From Corallococcus macrosporus DSM 14697 (GTDB lineage: Bacteria; Myxococcota; Myxococcia; Myxococcales; Myxococcaceae), in the NCBI RefSeq assembly GCF_002305895.1, contig NZ_CP022203.1, positions 908,501 through 972,500 of the forward strand: a stretch of 64,000 nucleotides of DNA, given 5' to 3'. The position numbers and the translations under genes were made by a program. Below, in pieces: positions 48,787-58,300 of this stretch (its first letter is position 1; every line of letters starts with the position of its first letter). The notes below the pieces were generated by a model. It was not told the DNA's origin, did not search any database, and saw only the letters and a program-made list of their open reading frames with translations.

Positions 48787-50265
48787 ATGTCACAGTCCAA
48801 GTTCGTCGGCGCCCTCACGGGCCTGGCGTTGCTCGCCGGTTGCGGCGGCAACGATGGCTCCACCACCACTCCCGAGGAGAACCTCGGCCAGGGGATGTCG
48901 TGGGAGGAGTTCCTCGCTCAGGTGTACCAGGAGCCGGAGACGGGCATCTTCATCGCCGACGGTGACACGCCGTTCGCGTCCGAGAAGCACCTGCGTGAGT
49001 TCTACGACAACAACGTCAAGAACGGGCAGCTCATCGTCCACCGCGTGGGCGGCCAGGACGCGGCGTGGAGCGCCACCCAGAAGCTGAACCTCACCTACTG
49101 TGTGAGCACCACCTTCGGGAGCAACTACAACCGCATGGTCCAGGCGATGGCGTCTGCGACCGCGACGTGGGAGGCCGCTGGCCACGTGGACTTCATCCAC
49201 GTGAGCGCGCAGGACTCCAACTGCAACGCCAGCAACAACAACGTGCTGTTCGACGTGAGCCCCATCAACGCGGGTGGCCAGTACCTGGCGCGCGCGTTCT
49301 TCCCGGGTGACAGCCGCTCGAACCGCAACGTCGTGTTCGACCCCAGCTCCTTCCAGCCCCTGGGCGTCTGGACGCTGGAGGGCATCACCCGCCACGAGCT
49401 GGGCCACGTGCTCGGCTTCCGTCACGAGCACACCCGCCCCGAGTCCGGCGCCTGCTTCGAGGACAACAACTGGCGCGCGCTGACCACCTACGACGGTTCG
49501 TCCGTCATGCACTACCCGCAGTGCAACGGCACCCAGAACGGCGACCTGGTGCTGACCACGAAGGACGTCCAGGGCATCCAGGCGCTCTACGGTACGCCGA
49601 ACGGTGAGCCGCCCCCGCCGCCCCCGCCGCCGCCGGAAGGCGACGAGGTGACGGAGACGCGCACGGGCTCCGTCGCGACGGGCGCGAGCGTCAACTACGG
49701 CCCCTTCAACGTCGTCCCTGGCTCCACCTTCACCGTGCGGATGACCGGCTCGGGTGACCCGGACCTCTACGTCCGCGCGGGCGCGGCGCCCACCACGACG
49801 GCGTACACCTGCCGTCCGTACCTCAGCGGCGCCACGGAGAGCTGCTCCATCGAGATTCCGGCGGGCGTGACCACCGCGTACATCATGGTGCGTGGCTACT
49901 CGTCCGCGAACTTCAACCTGACCATCGACTACCTCACGCCCTCCGGCGGCGGCAACGGTGGCACGCCCACCAGCGAGACGCGCTCCGGCTCCGTGGCGCG
50001 CAACCAGAACGTGCAGGTCGGCTCCTTCAGCGTGAAGGCCGGCACCAACTTCAAGGTCGTGATGTCGGGCTCGGGTGACCCGGACCTCTACGTCCGCTTC
50101 GGCGCGCAGCCCACCACCAGCGCGTACACCTGCCGCCCCTACCTCAGCGGCGCCAACGAGACGTGCGACATCCCGGTGCCCGCGGGCCAGACCACCGCGT
50201 ACATCATGGTGCGTGGCTACTCGGCCGCCACCTACAACCTGGCCATCAACTACACCAAGCCGTAG
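48787..50265 (+). CDS. Metzincin metalloprotease lipoprotein with two PPC domains
   Basis: A 492-residue secreted or outer-membrane protease. The lipobox is LLAGC. The metzincin zinc motif HExxHxxGxxH appears as HELGHVLGFRH (His203, Glu204, His207, His213), and the Met-turn is at Met241 in SSVMHYP, as in M57/astacin-like enzymes of myxobacteria. A poly-Pro hinge leads to two nearly identical pre-peptidase C-terminal (PPC) domains of about 95 residues (both with GSGDPDLYVR and TAYTCRPYLSGA). PPC domains aid secretion or substrate binding. The ATG at 48787 has AAGGA at the right distance, and 48781 is also in frame. It probably acts in prey or peptide digestion. Confidence 0.9.
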   Translation: MSQSKFVGALTGLALLAGCGGNDGSTTTPEENLGQGMSWEEFLAQVYQEPETGIFIADGDTPFASEKHLREFYDNNVKNGQLIVHRVGGQDAAWSATQKLNLTYCVSTTFGSNYNRMVQAMASATATWEAAGHVDFIHVSAQDSNCNASNNNVLFDVSPINAGGQYLARAFFPGDSRSNRNVVFDPSSFQPLGVWTLEGITRHELGHVLGFRHEHTRPESGACFEDNNWRALTTYDGSSVMHYPQCNGTQNGDLVLTTKDVQGIQALYGTPNGEPPPPPPPPPEGDEVTETRTGSVATGASVNYGPFNVVPGSTFTVRMTGSGDPDLYVRAGAAPTTTAYTCRPYLSGATESCSIEIPAGVTTAYIMVRGYSSANFNLTIDYLTPSGGGNGGTPTSETRSGSVARNQNVQVGSFSVKAGTNFKVVMSGSGDPDLYVRFGAQPTTSAYTCRPYLSGANETCDIPVPAGQTTAYIMVRGYSAATYNLAINYTKP

Positions 50266-50290
50266 TCCAGGGCTCGGCGTAGCGTGAACG

Positions 50291-50331
50291 ACGGGCGGTC
50301 TTCCCACCAGGGAAGGCCGCCCGTTGCTTTT
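50291..50331 (+). terminator. Rho-independent terminator of the metzincin gene
   Basis: A 15-bp stem (50291-50305 with 50310-50324, one G-T pair) and a 4-base loop are followed by TGCTTTT. It begins 25 bases after the stop. Confidence 0.75.
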
Positions 50332-50381
50332 GGGGCATGTCGCTGGAGTTCCTGGCGGTGGGCTGAGACGCTGCGCCCGCC

Positions 50382-51287
50382 ATGGGGAACGTCATCGGGC
50401 TCTTGGGGGTGTGCATGGTGCTGGGCGTCCTGGCCCGGCACAGCGGGAGGTTCCCGGAGGGCTCCGCCGGGGCGTTCAACACCTTCCTCCTGTACGTGGC
50501 GCTGCCCGCGCTGGTGCTGCGCGCCATGCACCAGTTGGTCTTCGTGCCGGAGCTGCTGGTCGCCGCCGCGGTGCCGTGGCTCTACTACCTGGGCGCGGTG
50601 CCCTTCTTCCGGTGGCTGGGCCCCCGGCTGGGGCTGTCCGGGCCGTCCGTCATGGCGCTGGTGCTGACCGCGGGCCTGGGCAACACCGCCTTCGTGGGGC
50701 TGCCCATGGCGGAGGCCCTGCTGGGGCCCGAGGGCCTGCCGGTGGCGGTGGTGGTGGATCAGCTCGGCTCCTTCCTGGTGCTGTCCTCGCTGGCGACGCT
50801 GGCGGCGGCCCGGGCGGGCTCGGACACGCCGCTGTCCTTGCGGCAGCTCGTGCGCAAGGTGGCGACCTTCCCTCCGTTCCTGGCGCTGGTGGTGGCGCTG
50901 GTGACGCGGCCCTGGGCCTACCCGGTGTGGCTGGACAGCGTGCTGGAGCGGCTGGGCTCGCTGCTGACGCCGCTGGCGCTGTTCGCCATTGGCCTGCAAC
51001 TGCGTCTGTCGGGCATCCGGCCCCGGCTGCCCGCGGTGGCCCTGGGCCTGTCCTACAAGCTGCTGCTGGTGCCGGCGCTGACGGCCGTGGGCCTGCTGGC
51101 CCTGCCGGGACTGGCGCCGGTGGTGGTGCAGGCCACGCTGCTCCAGGCGGCCATGGGCCCCATGGTGAGCGCGGCCATCCTGGCCGCCGAGCATGACTTG
51201 GACCCGGACCTGGCCGTGCTGATGGTGGGGGTGGGCGTGCCGCTCTCCTTCGCGACGGCGCCGCTGATGTTGGCGTTCGTGCGCTGA
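50382..51287 (+). CDS. AEC-family transporter
   Basis: A 301-residue inner-membrane protein of the auxin efflux carrier family. About ten hydrophobic helices are seen in the usual 5+5 arrangement. AFNTFLLYVALPALVLRAM holds the conserved Asn/Pro of the family, and GLGNTAFVGLPMAEALLG the helix-break motif. Members move carboxylates such as malate or auxin-like acids; the substrate here is unknown. Confidence 0.87.
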   Translation: MGNVIGLLGVCMVLGVLARHSGRFPEGSAGAFNTFLLYVALPALVLRAMHQLVFVPELLVAAAVPWLYYLGAVPFFRWLGPRLGLSGPSVMALVLTAGLGNTAFVGLPMAEALLGPEGLPVAVVVDQLGSFLVLSSLATLAAARAGSDTPLSLRQLVRKVATFPPFLALVVALVTRPWAYPVWLDSVLERLGSLLTPLALFAIGLQLRLSGIRPRLPAVALGLSYKLLLVPALTAVGLLALPGLAPVVVQATLLQAAMGPMVSAAILAAEHDLDPDLAVLMVGVGVPLSFATAPLMLAFVR

Positions 51288-51364
51288 AGCACGCCCGGCT
51301 GCCCCGCGGCCTGTCACGCGGCCGGACCGCTGTCATCCCGGCAGCGCGCTCCTATTTTTGGCGC

Positions 51365-52219
51365 ATGGCTGAGCAACCACCGAAGGCCTCGGGTGCGCCC
51401 GGGGGAGACCCACGGCGGATGGAGGTCCGACGGCCGGTCGCCGAGCTGGGCGCCCGGGCCTACGCCATCCAGCTGCTGTCCGATGCGCGAATCCCCTTCC
51501 TCGTCGGCGGCGCCTACGCGTTCGCCCACTACACCGGCATCTACCGCGACACGAAGGACCTGGACCTCTTCATCCGCAAGGACGACGCGGACCGCGCGCT
51601 GAAGGTCCTGGCCAGCAACGGCTGGGACACGCAGAGCGACGTCCACGGCTGGCTGCACAAGGCCTTCTGGGACGACTTCCTCGTCGACCTCATCTTCGCG
51701 TCGGGCAATGGCATCACCGTCGTGGACGACGGCTGGTTCGAGCACGCCGTCTGCGCCCGGCTGCTGAACTGCGAGTGCAACGTGCCTCCGGCGGAGGAAA
51801 TCTACTGGAGCAAGGCCTTCGTCCTGGAGCGCGAGCGCTTCGACGGCCACGAGCTCACGCACCTGCTCCTGAAGGCGGGGCGCGCGTTCGACTGGCCACG
51901 GCTGCTCGCGCGCTTCGACCGGTACTGGGAGGTGCTGCTCGCGCACCTGATGTTCTTCCGCTTCGCGTACCCCGCCGACCGGGACATCGTCCCCGAGTGG
52001 GTGATGCGCGACCTGCTGTCCCGCGCGAACAGCTCGCTCGCCGAGGGCGACTGGGACTCGAAGCTGTGCCGTGGCCGGCTGCTGTCGCAGGTCAGCTACC
52101 AGGTGGACGTCGACGAGTGGGGCTACGAGGACGGCCGCGCCTGGGATGAGTCCGAGCGTGAGCGCGAGCGCGAGCAGGAGGCCGTGCCCGCCGCGAGCGG
52201 CTCGTACGGCGCGCACTGA
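51365..52219 (+). CDS. Nucleotidyltransferase-fold protein
   Basis: A 284-residue protein. LVGGAYAFAHYTGIYRDTKDLDLF contains the GG of the DNA polymerase beta-like fold (Gly48, Gly49) and the paired acidic residues Asp65 and Asp67. This resembles MNT/AbiEii-type nucleotidyltransferases. A third acidic residue is expected in DFLVDLIFASGNG. The end is a Ser/Glu/Arg-rich charged tail. There is no cognate partner (AbiEi- or HEPN-like) beside it, so a classical toxin-antitoxin pair is not evident. Confidence 0.75.
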   Translation: MAEQPPKASGAPGGDPRRMEVRRPVAELGARAYAIQLLSDARIPFLVGGAYAFAHYTGIYRDTKDLDLFIRKDDADRALKVLASNGWDTQSDVHGWLHKAFWDDFLVDLIFASGNGITVVDDGWFEHAVCARLLNCECNVPPAEEIYWSKAFVLERERFDGHELTHLLLKAGRAFDWPRLLARFDRYWEVLLAHLMFFRFAYPADRDIVPEWVMRDLLSRANSSLAEGDWDSKLCRGRLLSQVSYQVDVDEWGYEDGRAWDESEREREREQEAVPAASGSYGAH

Positions 52220-52362
52220 GCGCGCGCGAAGCGGCGGCGCGCCGGCGCCTGTTGGCCGCCTCCCCACCCGCCCGTCATGAGGGCGCCGGGGCCGTGGGCC
52301 ATGCCTCCGGCCGTGGCGGAGGCGCACCTTGCCGCGGAGGACGCGCGGAAGGCAGGTGCCAC

Positions 52363-52956
52363 GTGACGCAGACAGGAGTTCGCAGGTGCGGTGTCGCCCT
52401 GGGCCTCATGGGCGCGGTGGGGTTGACGCTCGCGCCCGCTGCCCAGGCGCAGGTGTCCGTCACCGGCGGGGGCGGCCCCATCCGGCTGGAGGCGGGCGAG
52501 CAGTCCGTGGCGCTCTCCCTGGACGGGGACACGCTGCGGGGCCCGGGCATCGAGCTGCGCCAGCGCGGCGCCGCCTGGGTGGGCCAGGTGCGCGGCAGCG
52601 ACGTGGACGTGGGCTGGAGCTCCGGAGGCCTGCGGGGCCGCGTGGGAGACGGCACGGTCGCGCTCCAGGTGTTGGAGCGCACGCCGGAGCCCGGGCTGCG
52701 CCTGGAGGGAGACTTCGCCAGCCATCCGTCGAGCCTCATCGTCGCGCCCTTCGCCATCGCGGGGGCCGTGGGCGGCTGCGACTACACGCTGTCGGTGACG
52801 GGGGGGCGCTACGCCGGCTGGCGCACGTGCCAGCCCGGGACGACGCTCCAGCCGGGGCCCGTCTCGCTGACGCTGCCGGAGGAGGTGCTGGCCCTGGACA
52901 CGGGAGAGAAGGCGGCCCTGCTGGCGCTGTTGCTGTCGGAGGAGGTGCTGCCGTGA
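52363..52956 (+). CDS. Secreted hypothetical protein
   Basis: A 197-residue protein starting at GTG 52363, with AAGGCAGG upstream and a signal peptide (LMGAVGLTLAPAAQAQ). The mature part is Gly-rich beta-structure (RLEAGEQSVALSLDG, LRGRVGDGTVALQVLERT). No known domain. The upstream open frame reaches 52252 but lacks export features. Confidence 0.65.
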   Translation: MTQTGVRRCGVALGLMGAVGLTLAPAAQAQVSVTGGGGPIRLEAGEQSVALSLDGDTLRGPGIELRQRGAAWVGQVRGSDVDVGWSSGGLRGRVGDGTVALQVLERTPEPGLRLEGDFASHPSSLIVAPFAIAGAVGGCDYTLSVTGGRYAGWRTCQPGTTLQPGPVSLTLPEEVLALDTGEKAALLALLLSEEVLP

Positions 52957-53020
52957 GGCGGCCCACGCGGACACGGCGCGCACGCGCCTGTCCGGTGGCC
53001 CGTGGAAGGAGTGCGCGCGT

Positions 53021-53230
53021 TCAGGCGAGCGCCGTGGTGGCGAACGACAGCTCCACGCCGTTGTCGCGCACGCGCATGCTGGGCTTGGACAGCCAGTGGC
53101 AATGCGGGCAGTAGCTGTGCGCACCCGCCTGCGAGGCACGCACAGTCACCTCGCCGCCGCAGAGCACGCAGCCGTCGGGGAGGACGAATTCGGCGAACCG
53201 CTCGCCGGTGTTGCTCTCGAATTGAGTCAT
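53021..53230 (-). CDS. Small zinc-ribbon protein
   Basis: A 69-residue protein with two Cys knuckles, CVLCGG and CPHCHW, that should bind one zinc. The rest is short beta-strands. Many myxobacterial proteins of this size are unassigned; a nucleic-acid or protein-contact role is possible. Confidence 0.75.
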   Translation of the reverse strand: MTQFESNTGERFAEFVLPDGCVLCGGEVTVRASQAGAHSYCPHCHWLSKPSMRVRDNGVELSFATTALA

Positions 53231-53426
53231 GCTCCTGAGTTAACGCAGGAATCGCGGGGCACAAGGCGACCTGCGGTGTCCCCCGGTCGGGCATGGCCGC
53301 GAGCAGGCAGGCGGCCGAGCCCTCCTGCATTCCTTACGGGCCCGCCGCCCTCTGATGGATGGCGGACACCCCAACCCGGTGATGTCGCGTGTTCGCCCTG
53401 GCACGGGGATTTCAAGGGCCGGGGGC

Positions 53427-53657
53427 ATGGACGCACAGGGCGGGGGTGAGGGCATGGGTGGGGTGCTGCGGGTGGAGCTCCTCCATGACCGGCGGGGCTG
53501 GGGCGTGGAGGTGGAGACGTGGGAGGGGGCGGTGCGCCGGTACCGGTACGGCAGCGAGGCGCAGGCCCGCTACTTCGCCGCGGTGTTCGAGCTGGGCCCC
53601 CGCGTGCTGCCGCCGGTGAGCGCGGGGCGCCGCAGGCGGACCCGCCGGGCGGCCTGA
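53427..53657 (+). CDS. Small hypothetical protein
   Basis: A 76-residue basic protein (VLRVELLHDRRGWGVEVETW, GSEAQARYFAAVFELGP, Arg-rich end). The ATG at 53427 and another at 53454 are both possible, each with purine-rich sequence upstream. The conserved-looking WGVEVETWEG core suggests a real gene; the function is unknown. Confidence 0.55.
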   Translation: MDAQGGGEGMGGVLRVELLHDRRGWGVEVETWEGAVRRYRYGSEAQARYFAAVFELGPRVLPPVSAGRRRRTRRAA

Positions 53658-53711
53658 GGCTCCGCGTCTTCTCTCTACACACGCGGGCTGCTTTCGGAGA
53701 GGCTACGGGCC

Positions 53712-54005
53712 ATGAGTGACGCACCCAAGCCCTTCCTTCACCGCCCCAACCGCCAGCTCATCACCAAGGAGCCGGACCCCGCGGGCCGTTGGTCCAAGCA
53801 GTTCCCGGACATGATTGGCTACGCCAGCCAGGGCGGTGGCAAGGTGCCGGCCGACTTCGGCTGGAACACCAACCCCAAGCAGTGGCAGGAGGAGCTGACG
53901 CCGGAGACGCTGGCGGCGCGCTACGACGAGCTGCGCATCCTCCCGCCCAGGCCCGCCGCGCCGGCGCTGCCCGAGGGCGCCAAGGCCGAAGGCACCAAGC
54001 CGTAG
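53712..54005 (+). CDS. Small hypothetical protein
   Basis: A 97-residue soluble protein (FLHRPNRQLITKEPDPAGRW, DMIGYASQGGGKVPADFGWN, then an Ala/Pro-rich tail). CGGAGAGG lies before the ATG. No domain recognised. It converges with the 54016-55209 gene, 10 bases away. Confidence 0.65.
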   Translation: MSDAPKPFLHRPNRQLITKEPDPAGRWSKQFPDMIGYASQGGGKVPADFGWNTNPKQWQEELTPETLAARYDELRILPPRPAAPALPEGAKAEGTKP

Positions 54006-54015
54006 TCCGCTGCCT

Positions 54016-55209
54016 TCAACTGAAGGGCAGGGCCGCGAGCCGCTCCCGGAACCGGCCGAGCAGCTCCCGCGCCCCTGCCTCCTCCAGGCCGTCCCCCGCC
54101 TCCTGACGCGCCTTGCGCAGGAAGGTGTCGAAGGGGGGCGAGCGTCCCAGGAGCGCGCCCGCCGCCTCCACCGCCTCCGCCAGCACGCGCTCCGCGCCGC
54201 GTGAGCCCAGCGTGAGGTGCATGTCCGCCTGCTCCAGCTTCAGGCCGCAGGTGGCCCACACCGAGCGGTCGTGGACGACGAGCCAGGCGCGGGTCACCTC
54301 CTCCATCTGCTCCTCCAGCGCCGCCAGGTAGGGCTCCACCAGCCCCGGCAGCGCGTCCGGCGCCAGCTCCGCCAGGGCCGCCGCGTCCAGCAGGCGCGCG
54401 CGCACCTCCAGCACCTGCTGCTTCTGCGGCGTGCGCAGCGCCACCGCGGCCGGCAGGGACACGAAGGCGGACAGGCTCTCCGCCACCTGCCGCGCCATGG
54501 CCGGCCGCGCGCGGGCCTCCGCCCTGGCCGCGCGCTCCAGCCGGCCTTGCAGGGAGCGGCGCAGGTCCGCCGCCGCCGCGCGCAGCGCCGCCCGGGCGCC
54601 CACCTGGTTCGCGTAGCCGGGCACCACGTCCTCGCGGCGCACGTCGTCGAACGCCGCGGCGGTGAGGTACACGAGGTCGCCGATGGTGACGCGGAAGTCG
54701 GCGCGGAAGGCCTGCAGCTCGGCCATCAGCGTCCAGCGGTCGCTCACCACCTCGGGGCGGCGCATCTGCTGGCCCAGCTCCGCCACGCGCCGGGCCAGCC
54801 GGTCCGCGACGGCGTGCAGCACCGCCTCCACCTCCTGCGCCAGCCGCTCGTCCGAGCTGGCCGGAGGCGGGGCCCAGCCGCCATCGCCGAGCCCGGTGGG
54901 GCGCGAGGGCGGCGGGAACTCCTGGTGGACGGCGGCGATGAGCTGGTTGACGCCCACCAGCGTGTCGCCAATGGCCGGCGCCATCGTCTCCCACAGCGAC
55001 AGGTCCGCGCCGCCGTCCGCTTCCAGCGACGTGGGCTCGTACTTCGCGATGCTCAGGTGCCCCAGCCGGTCAATGGCCACGGCGGCGGCGCGGTGCACCC
55101 GCTCCAGCCGGTCCGCGAGGTGCCGGTCCGTGAGGGCTTCCAGGAGGGATTCCAGGCGCGCGGGGAGCGCGTCCTGGGGCGGGCGGGGCTTGGGCGTCGG
55201 CGCGGGCAT
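54016..55209 (-). CDS. Conserved hypothetical protein, helical
   Basis: A 397-residue protein, mostly amphipathic helix (RLESLLEALTDRHLADRLER, RVAELGQQMRRPEVVSDRW, ALRAAAADLRRSLQGRLER), without signal peptide, membrane segment or recognised motif. The high Ala/Arg/Leu content suggests coiled coil or a helical bundle. It is divergent from the A2M-like operon. Confidence 0.7.
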   Translation of the reverse strand: MPAPTPKPRPPQDALPARLESLLEALTDRHLADRLERVHRAAAVAIDRLGHLSIAKYEPTSLEADGGADLSLWETMAPAIGDTLVGVNQLIAAVHQEFPPPSRPTGLGDGGWAPPPASSDERLAQEVEAVLHAVADRLARRVAELGQQMRRPEVVSDRWTLMAELQAFRADFRVTIGDLVYLTAAAFDDVRREDVVPGYANQVGARAALRAAAADLRRSLQGRLERAARAEARARPAMARQVAESLSAFVSLPAAVALRTPQKQQVLEVRARLLDAAALAELAPDALPGLVEPYLAALEEQMEEVTRAWLVVHDRSVWATCGLKLEQADMHLTLGSRGAERVLAEAVEAAGALLGRSPPFDTFLRKARQEAGDGLEEAGARELLGRFRERLAALPFS

Positions 55210-55326
55210 GTCGAGGCGGGGAACCGCGAAGGGACGCAGACCCTAGCGCACCGCCATCAGTCATGCGACGGAGGGGGGCTCGTCAGGGCCCCGCCTTCCC
55301 GGCATAGAGTGGAGAGAAGGGGAGGA

Positions 55327-58300
55327 ATGATGACAATCCGCTTCCGGCGACGCCGGCTGCTGGGGGGAGGGCTGGCCGCGTTGCTCGTGGGAGGCGCGGT
55401 GGCCTACGCCACCTGGGACGTCTGCGTCTCCGCCTGGGTCCTGCAAGGCGTGAAGGTGCCGAGCTGTCCGGACGGACAGTTCCGCCAGGTGGTGGAGGTC
55501 CACGGCTCCGCCCTGGCGCGCGGCAGCACGGGGCGGGTGGTGGTCCTGGCGCAGGCGCTCGCGCCGCACCCGGAGACGGGGCGGATGATGCGGGCGCCGG
55601 TGACGCAGGGCTCGGCCGCTGTGTTCCTGGTGGACGCGGAGGGGAAGGAGACGCCGCTCCCGCTGGCGAAGGACACGGACTGGGAGCGCATCGACGAGGA
55701 CCGGAGGCTGGCGGCCGAGGTGGTGCTGCCCGAGGTGCCGGACGGGGACTACCAGCTCCGGGCGAAGGTGACGTCGCCGCTGGGCACGGACTCCGTGGAC
55801 GCGGCGCTGCCGCTGTACGCCACCGCCCTGGCGCACGTGCTCACGGACCGTCCCCTGTACGAGCCGGGCCACGAGGTCCTCTTCCGCGCGGTGGCGCTGC
55901 GGGCCAAGGACCTGGCGCCGCTGGACGGGCGGCCCGGGACGTGGCGGGTGACGGACCCCTCCGGCGAGGTGGTGCTGGAGGAGCGCGCGCCCGCCGGGCC
56001 CTGGGGCGTGGTGCCCGGGCGCTTCCCGCTGGACCGGGGCGCGCCGCGAGGCACGTGGACGGTGAGCTGGGTGAGCGGTGGGGCGCGGGGGGCGGCCACC
56101 TTCGAGGTGAAGCCCTTCACCCTGCCGCGCTTCCGCGTGGAGGCCAGCAGCGCCCGCCCCTTCTGGCGCGCGGACGAGGTGCCGGTGGTGGACGGGCAGG
56201 TGACGTACGCGTCCGGCGCGCCGGTGGCCGACGTGGAGGTGGCGCTGACGTGGGACCTGGACGGCGACTGGCCCGCGCCGACGGAGTGGTTCCACGGGGG
56301 GCTGCCCGAGCGCGCGCGCACCGACGCGGCGGGCCGCTTCCGGCTGGTGTTGCCGCGCGTGCCCATGGACCTGCGCGGCCAGGCCCGGCTGGTGGCGCGC
56401 GTGGTGGCGCGGGACGCGGCGGGGGACCGCGTCGAGGGCGGCGTGTCGCTGCTGCTGTCGGAGGACGCGCTCAGCGTGTCGGCGGTGACGGAGCTGGAGG
56501 GCGGGCTGGCGCCGGGCTTCAACAACCGCGTCTACCTGCGCGCGACGACGGCCGCGGGGCAGGTGCTGCCGGGCGCGGAGCTGACGGTGAAGCGCGCCTG
56601 GGACCCGCGGGACGAAGGCGTGCGCGCGGTGGCGGACGAGGACGGCGTGGCCGTCTTCCAGCTCGACCCGGGGCCCCCCGTCAACGTCGTGGTGCCGCCC
56701 ATGCCCGTGCGGCCTCCGCCGCTCGAGCCCACCGTGCGGCTGAACCAGGCGCGCGACCTGCTGGCGCCGGGCACGGAGGCCTCGCTGGAGGACCTGCTCG
56801 CGCTGGAGAAGCTGCTGCCCGCGGTCGAGCCCTGCGCGCGCTTCGTGACGCGGGACCAGGTGGAGCTCGACGTGGAGCTTGGCCTGCGCGTGAGCGCTTC
56901 GGGCGCGGTGCTGGACGTGGCCTCCGACGCGCAGCCGCTGTCCGCCTGTGTGGCCACGGCGCTGCGCTCGCGCACGCTGCCCGCCGGGCGCGAGCGCGTC
57001 CTCCAGGTGGGCCTGAGCCTGGCGGACCCGGGGCTCCCGGAGCTGGAGGTGGAGGTGGAGTCGGCCTTCGGCCGGCCAGAGTCGCTGGTGAGCGCGCTGG
57101 GCGACGCGGCCCGTGACGCGCGCGTGTGCCTGCCTCGGGCGCTGAGCGTGGAGACGCCCCTGCCCGCGGCGGTGAGCTGGCGGCTGGGGAAGCGGGGCCT
57201 GGAGTCGCTGACGTGGGTGTCCTCGCCGAGGCAGCCCGTTTCGCTGGCCGCGTCGGTGATGCCCTGCATCCAGGAGCGCTTCGCGCGCGTCCGGCTGCCC
57301 GACGCCGAGCGGCCTCAGGGCGCACTGGGCGTGGCGCGCCTCACCGCGCGGCCGGCGGGACAGACGGGGGAGCGGGTCGTGCCGCAGGCCACCACCTTCC
57401 TGGGCTACGAGCTGAGGGTGAGCGCCACGCTGGGCGGCGAAGCCGTGGGCGAGACGAAGCTGGTGCAGCGTCCCGCGGAGGTGCCTCCCACGCGCCTGCG
57501 TGCCACGCCCGTGCTGGCGCGCGGCGGCGACGAGGTCCGCATCGAGCTGTTGCGCGGGCCCCAGTACTCCGGCGCGCTGCCCGAGCGCCTGGTGCTCCAG
57601 GCGGGCGACGCGCGGCTGGAAGGGAAGGTGGACCAGGCGACGCGCTCGGTCCGCTTCAAGCTGCCCGAGGACTTCGAGGGCTGGGCGATGACGTACTGGG
57701 AGGGCGCGCAAGGCCGCGTGTACGTGGCGCCGCGCGCGCAGCTCTCCGTGGAGGTGACGCCGGACAAGCAGCGCTACGCGCCCGGCGAGCTGGCCCGGCT
57801 CCAGGTGCACACGCGCGTGGATGGCCAGGACGGTCCGGCGGCGGTGGGCCTCTTCGGTGTGGATGAGACGCTGGCGCAGCTCGCGCCGCTGCCCGGGGCG
57901 GATGCGCTGGGGACGCTGCGGCCCGTGCCCAGCGTGTCCTCGCCCGCCTTCGGCGTCCTGGACGGACAGGCGCTGGCCATGGGCCGCATCCGGGGCGCGA
58001 ACGCGGCCTCGGCGGCGGTGCTGCGGGTGAGCGACGTGCCCCGGCGTGAGCACGCGGAGCCCCGGCTGACGGTGAGCGCGGCGACCTCCTTCGAGCCGGA
58101 GTCGGAGCTGACCGAGCCCTTCTACGCCGTGCTGTCGGAGCTGCACGCGCAGGTGCGCGCGTGGGAGGAGCAGGCGCCTCAGGGCCAGACGCTGGACCCG
58201 GCGGGCATGGCCCGGCTGTGGGAGGGCGCGCTGGCGGCGTGTGAGAAGCGCGGCGAGAAGGTGACGGATGCCTTTGGCCGCCGGCTGAAGCTGTCCCGGC

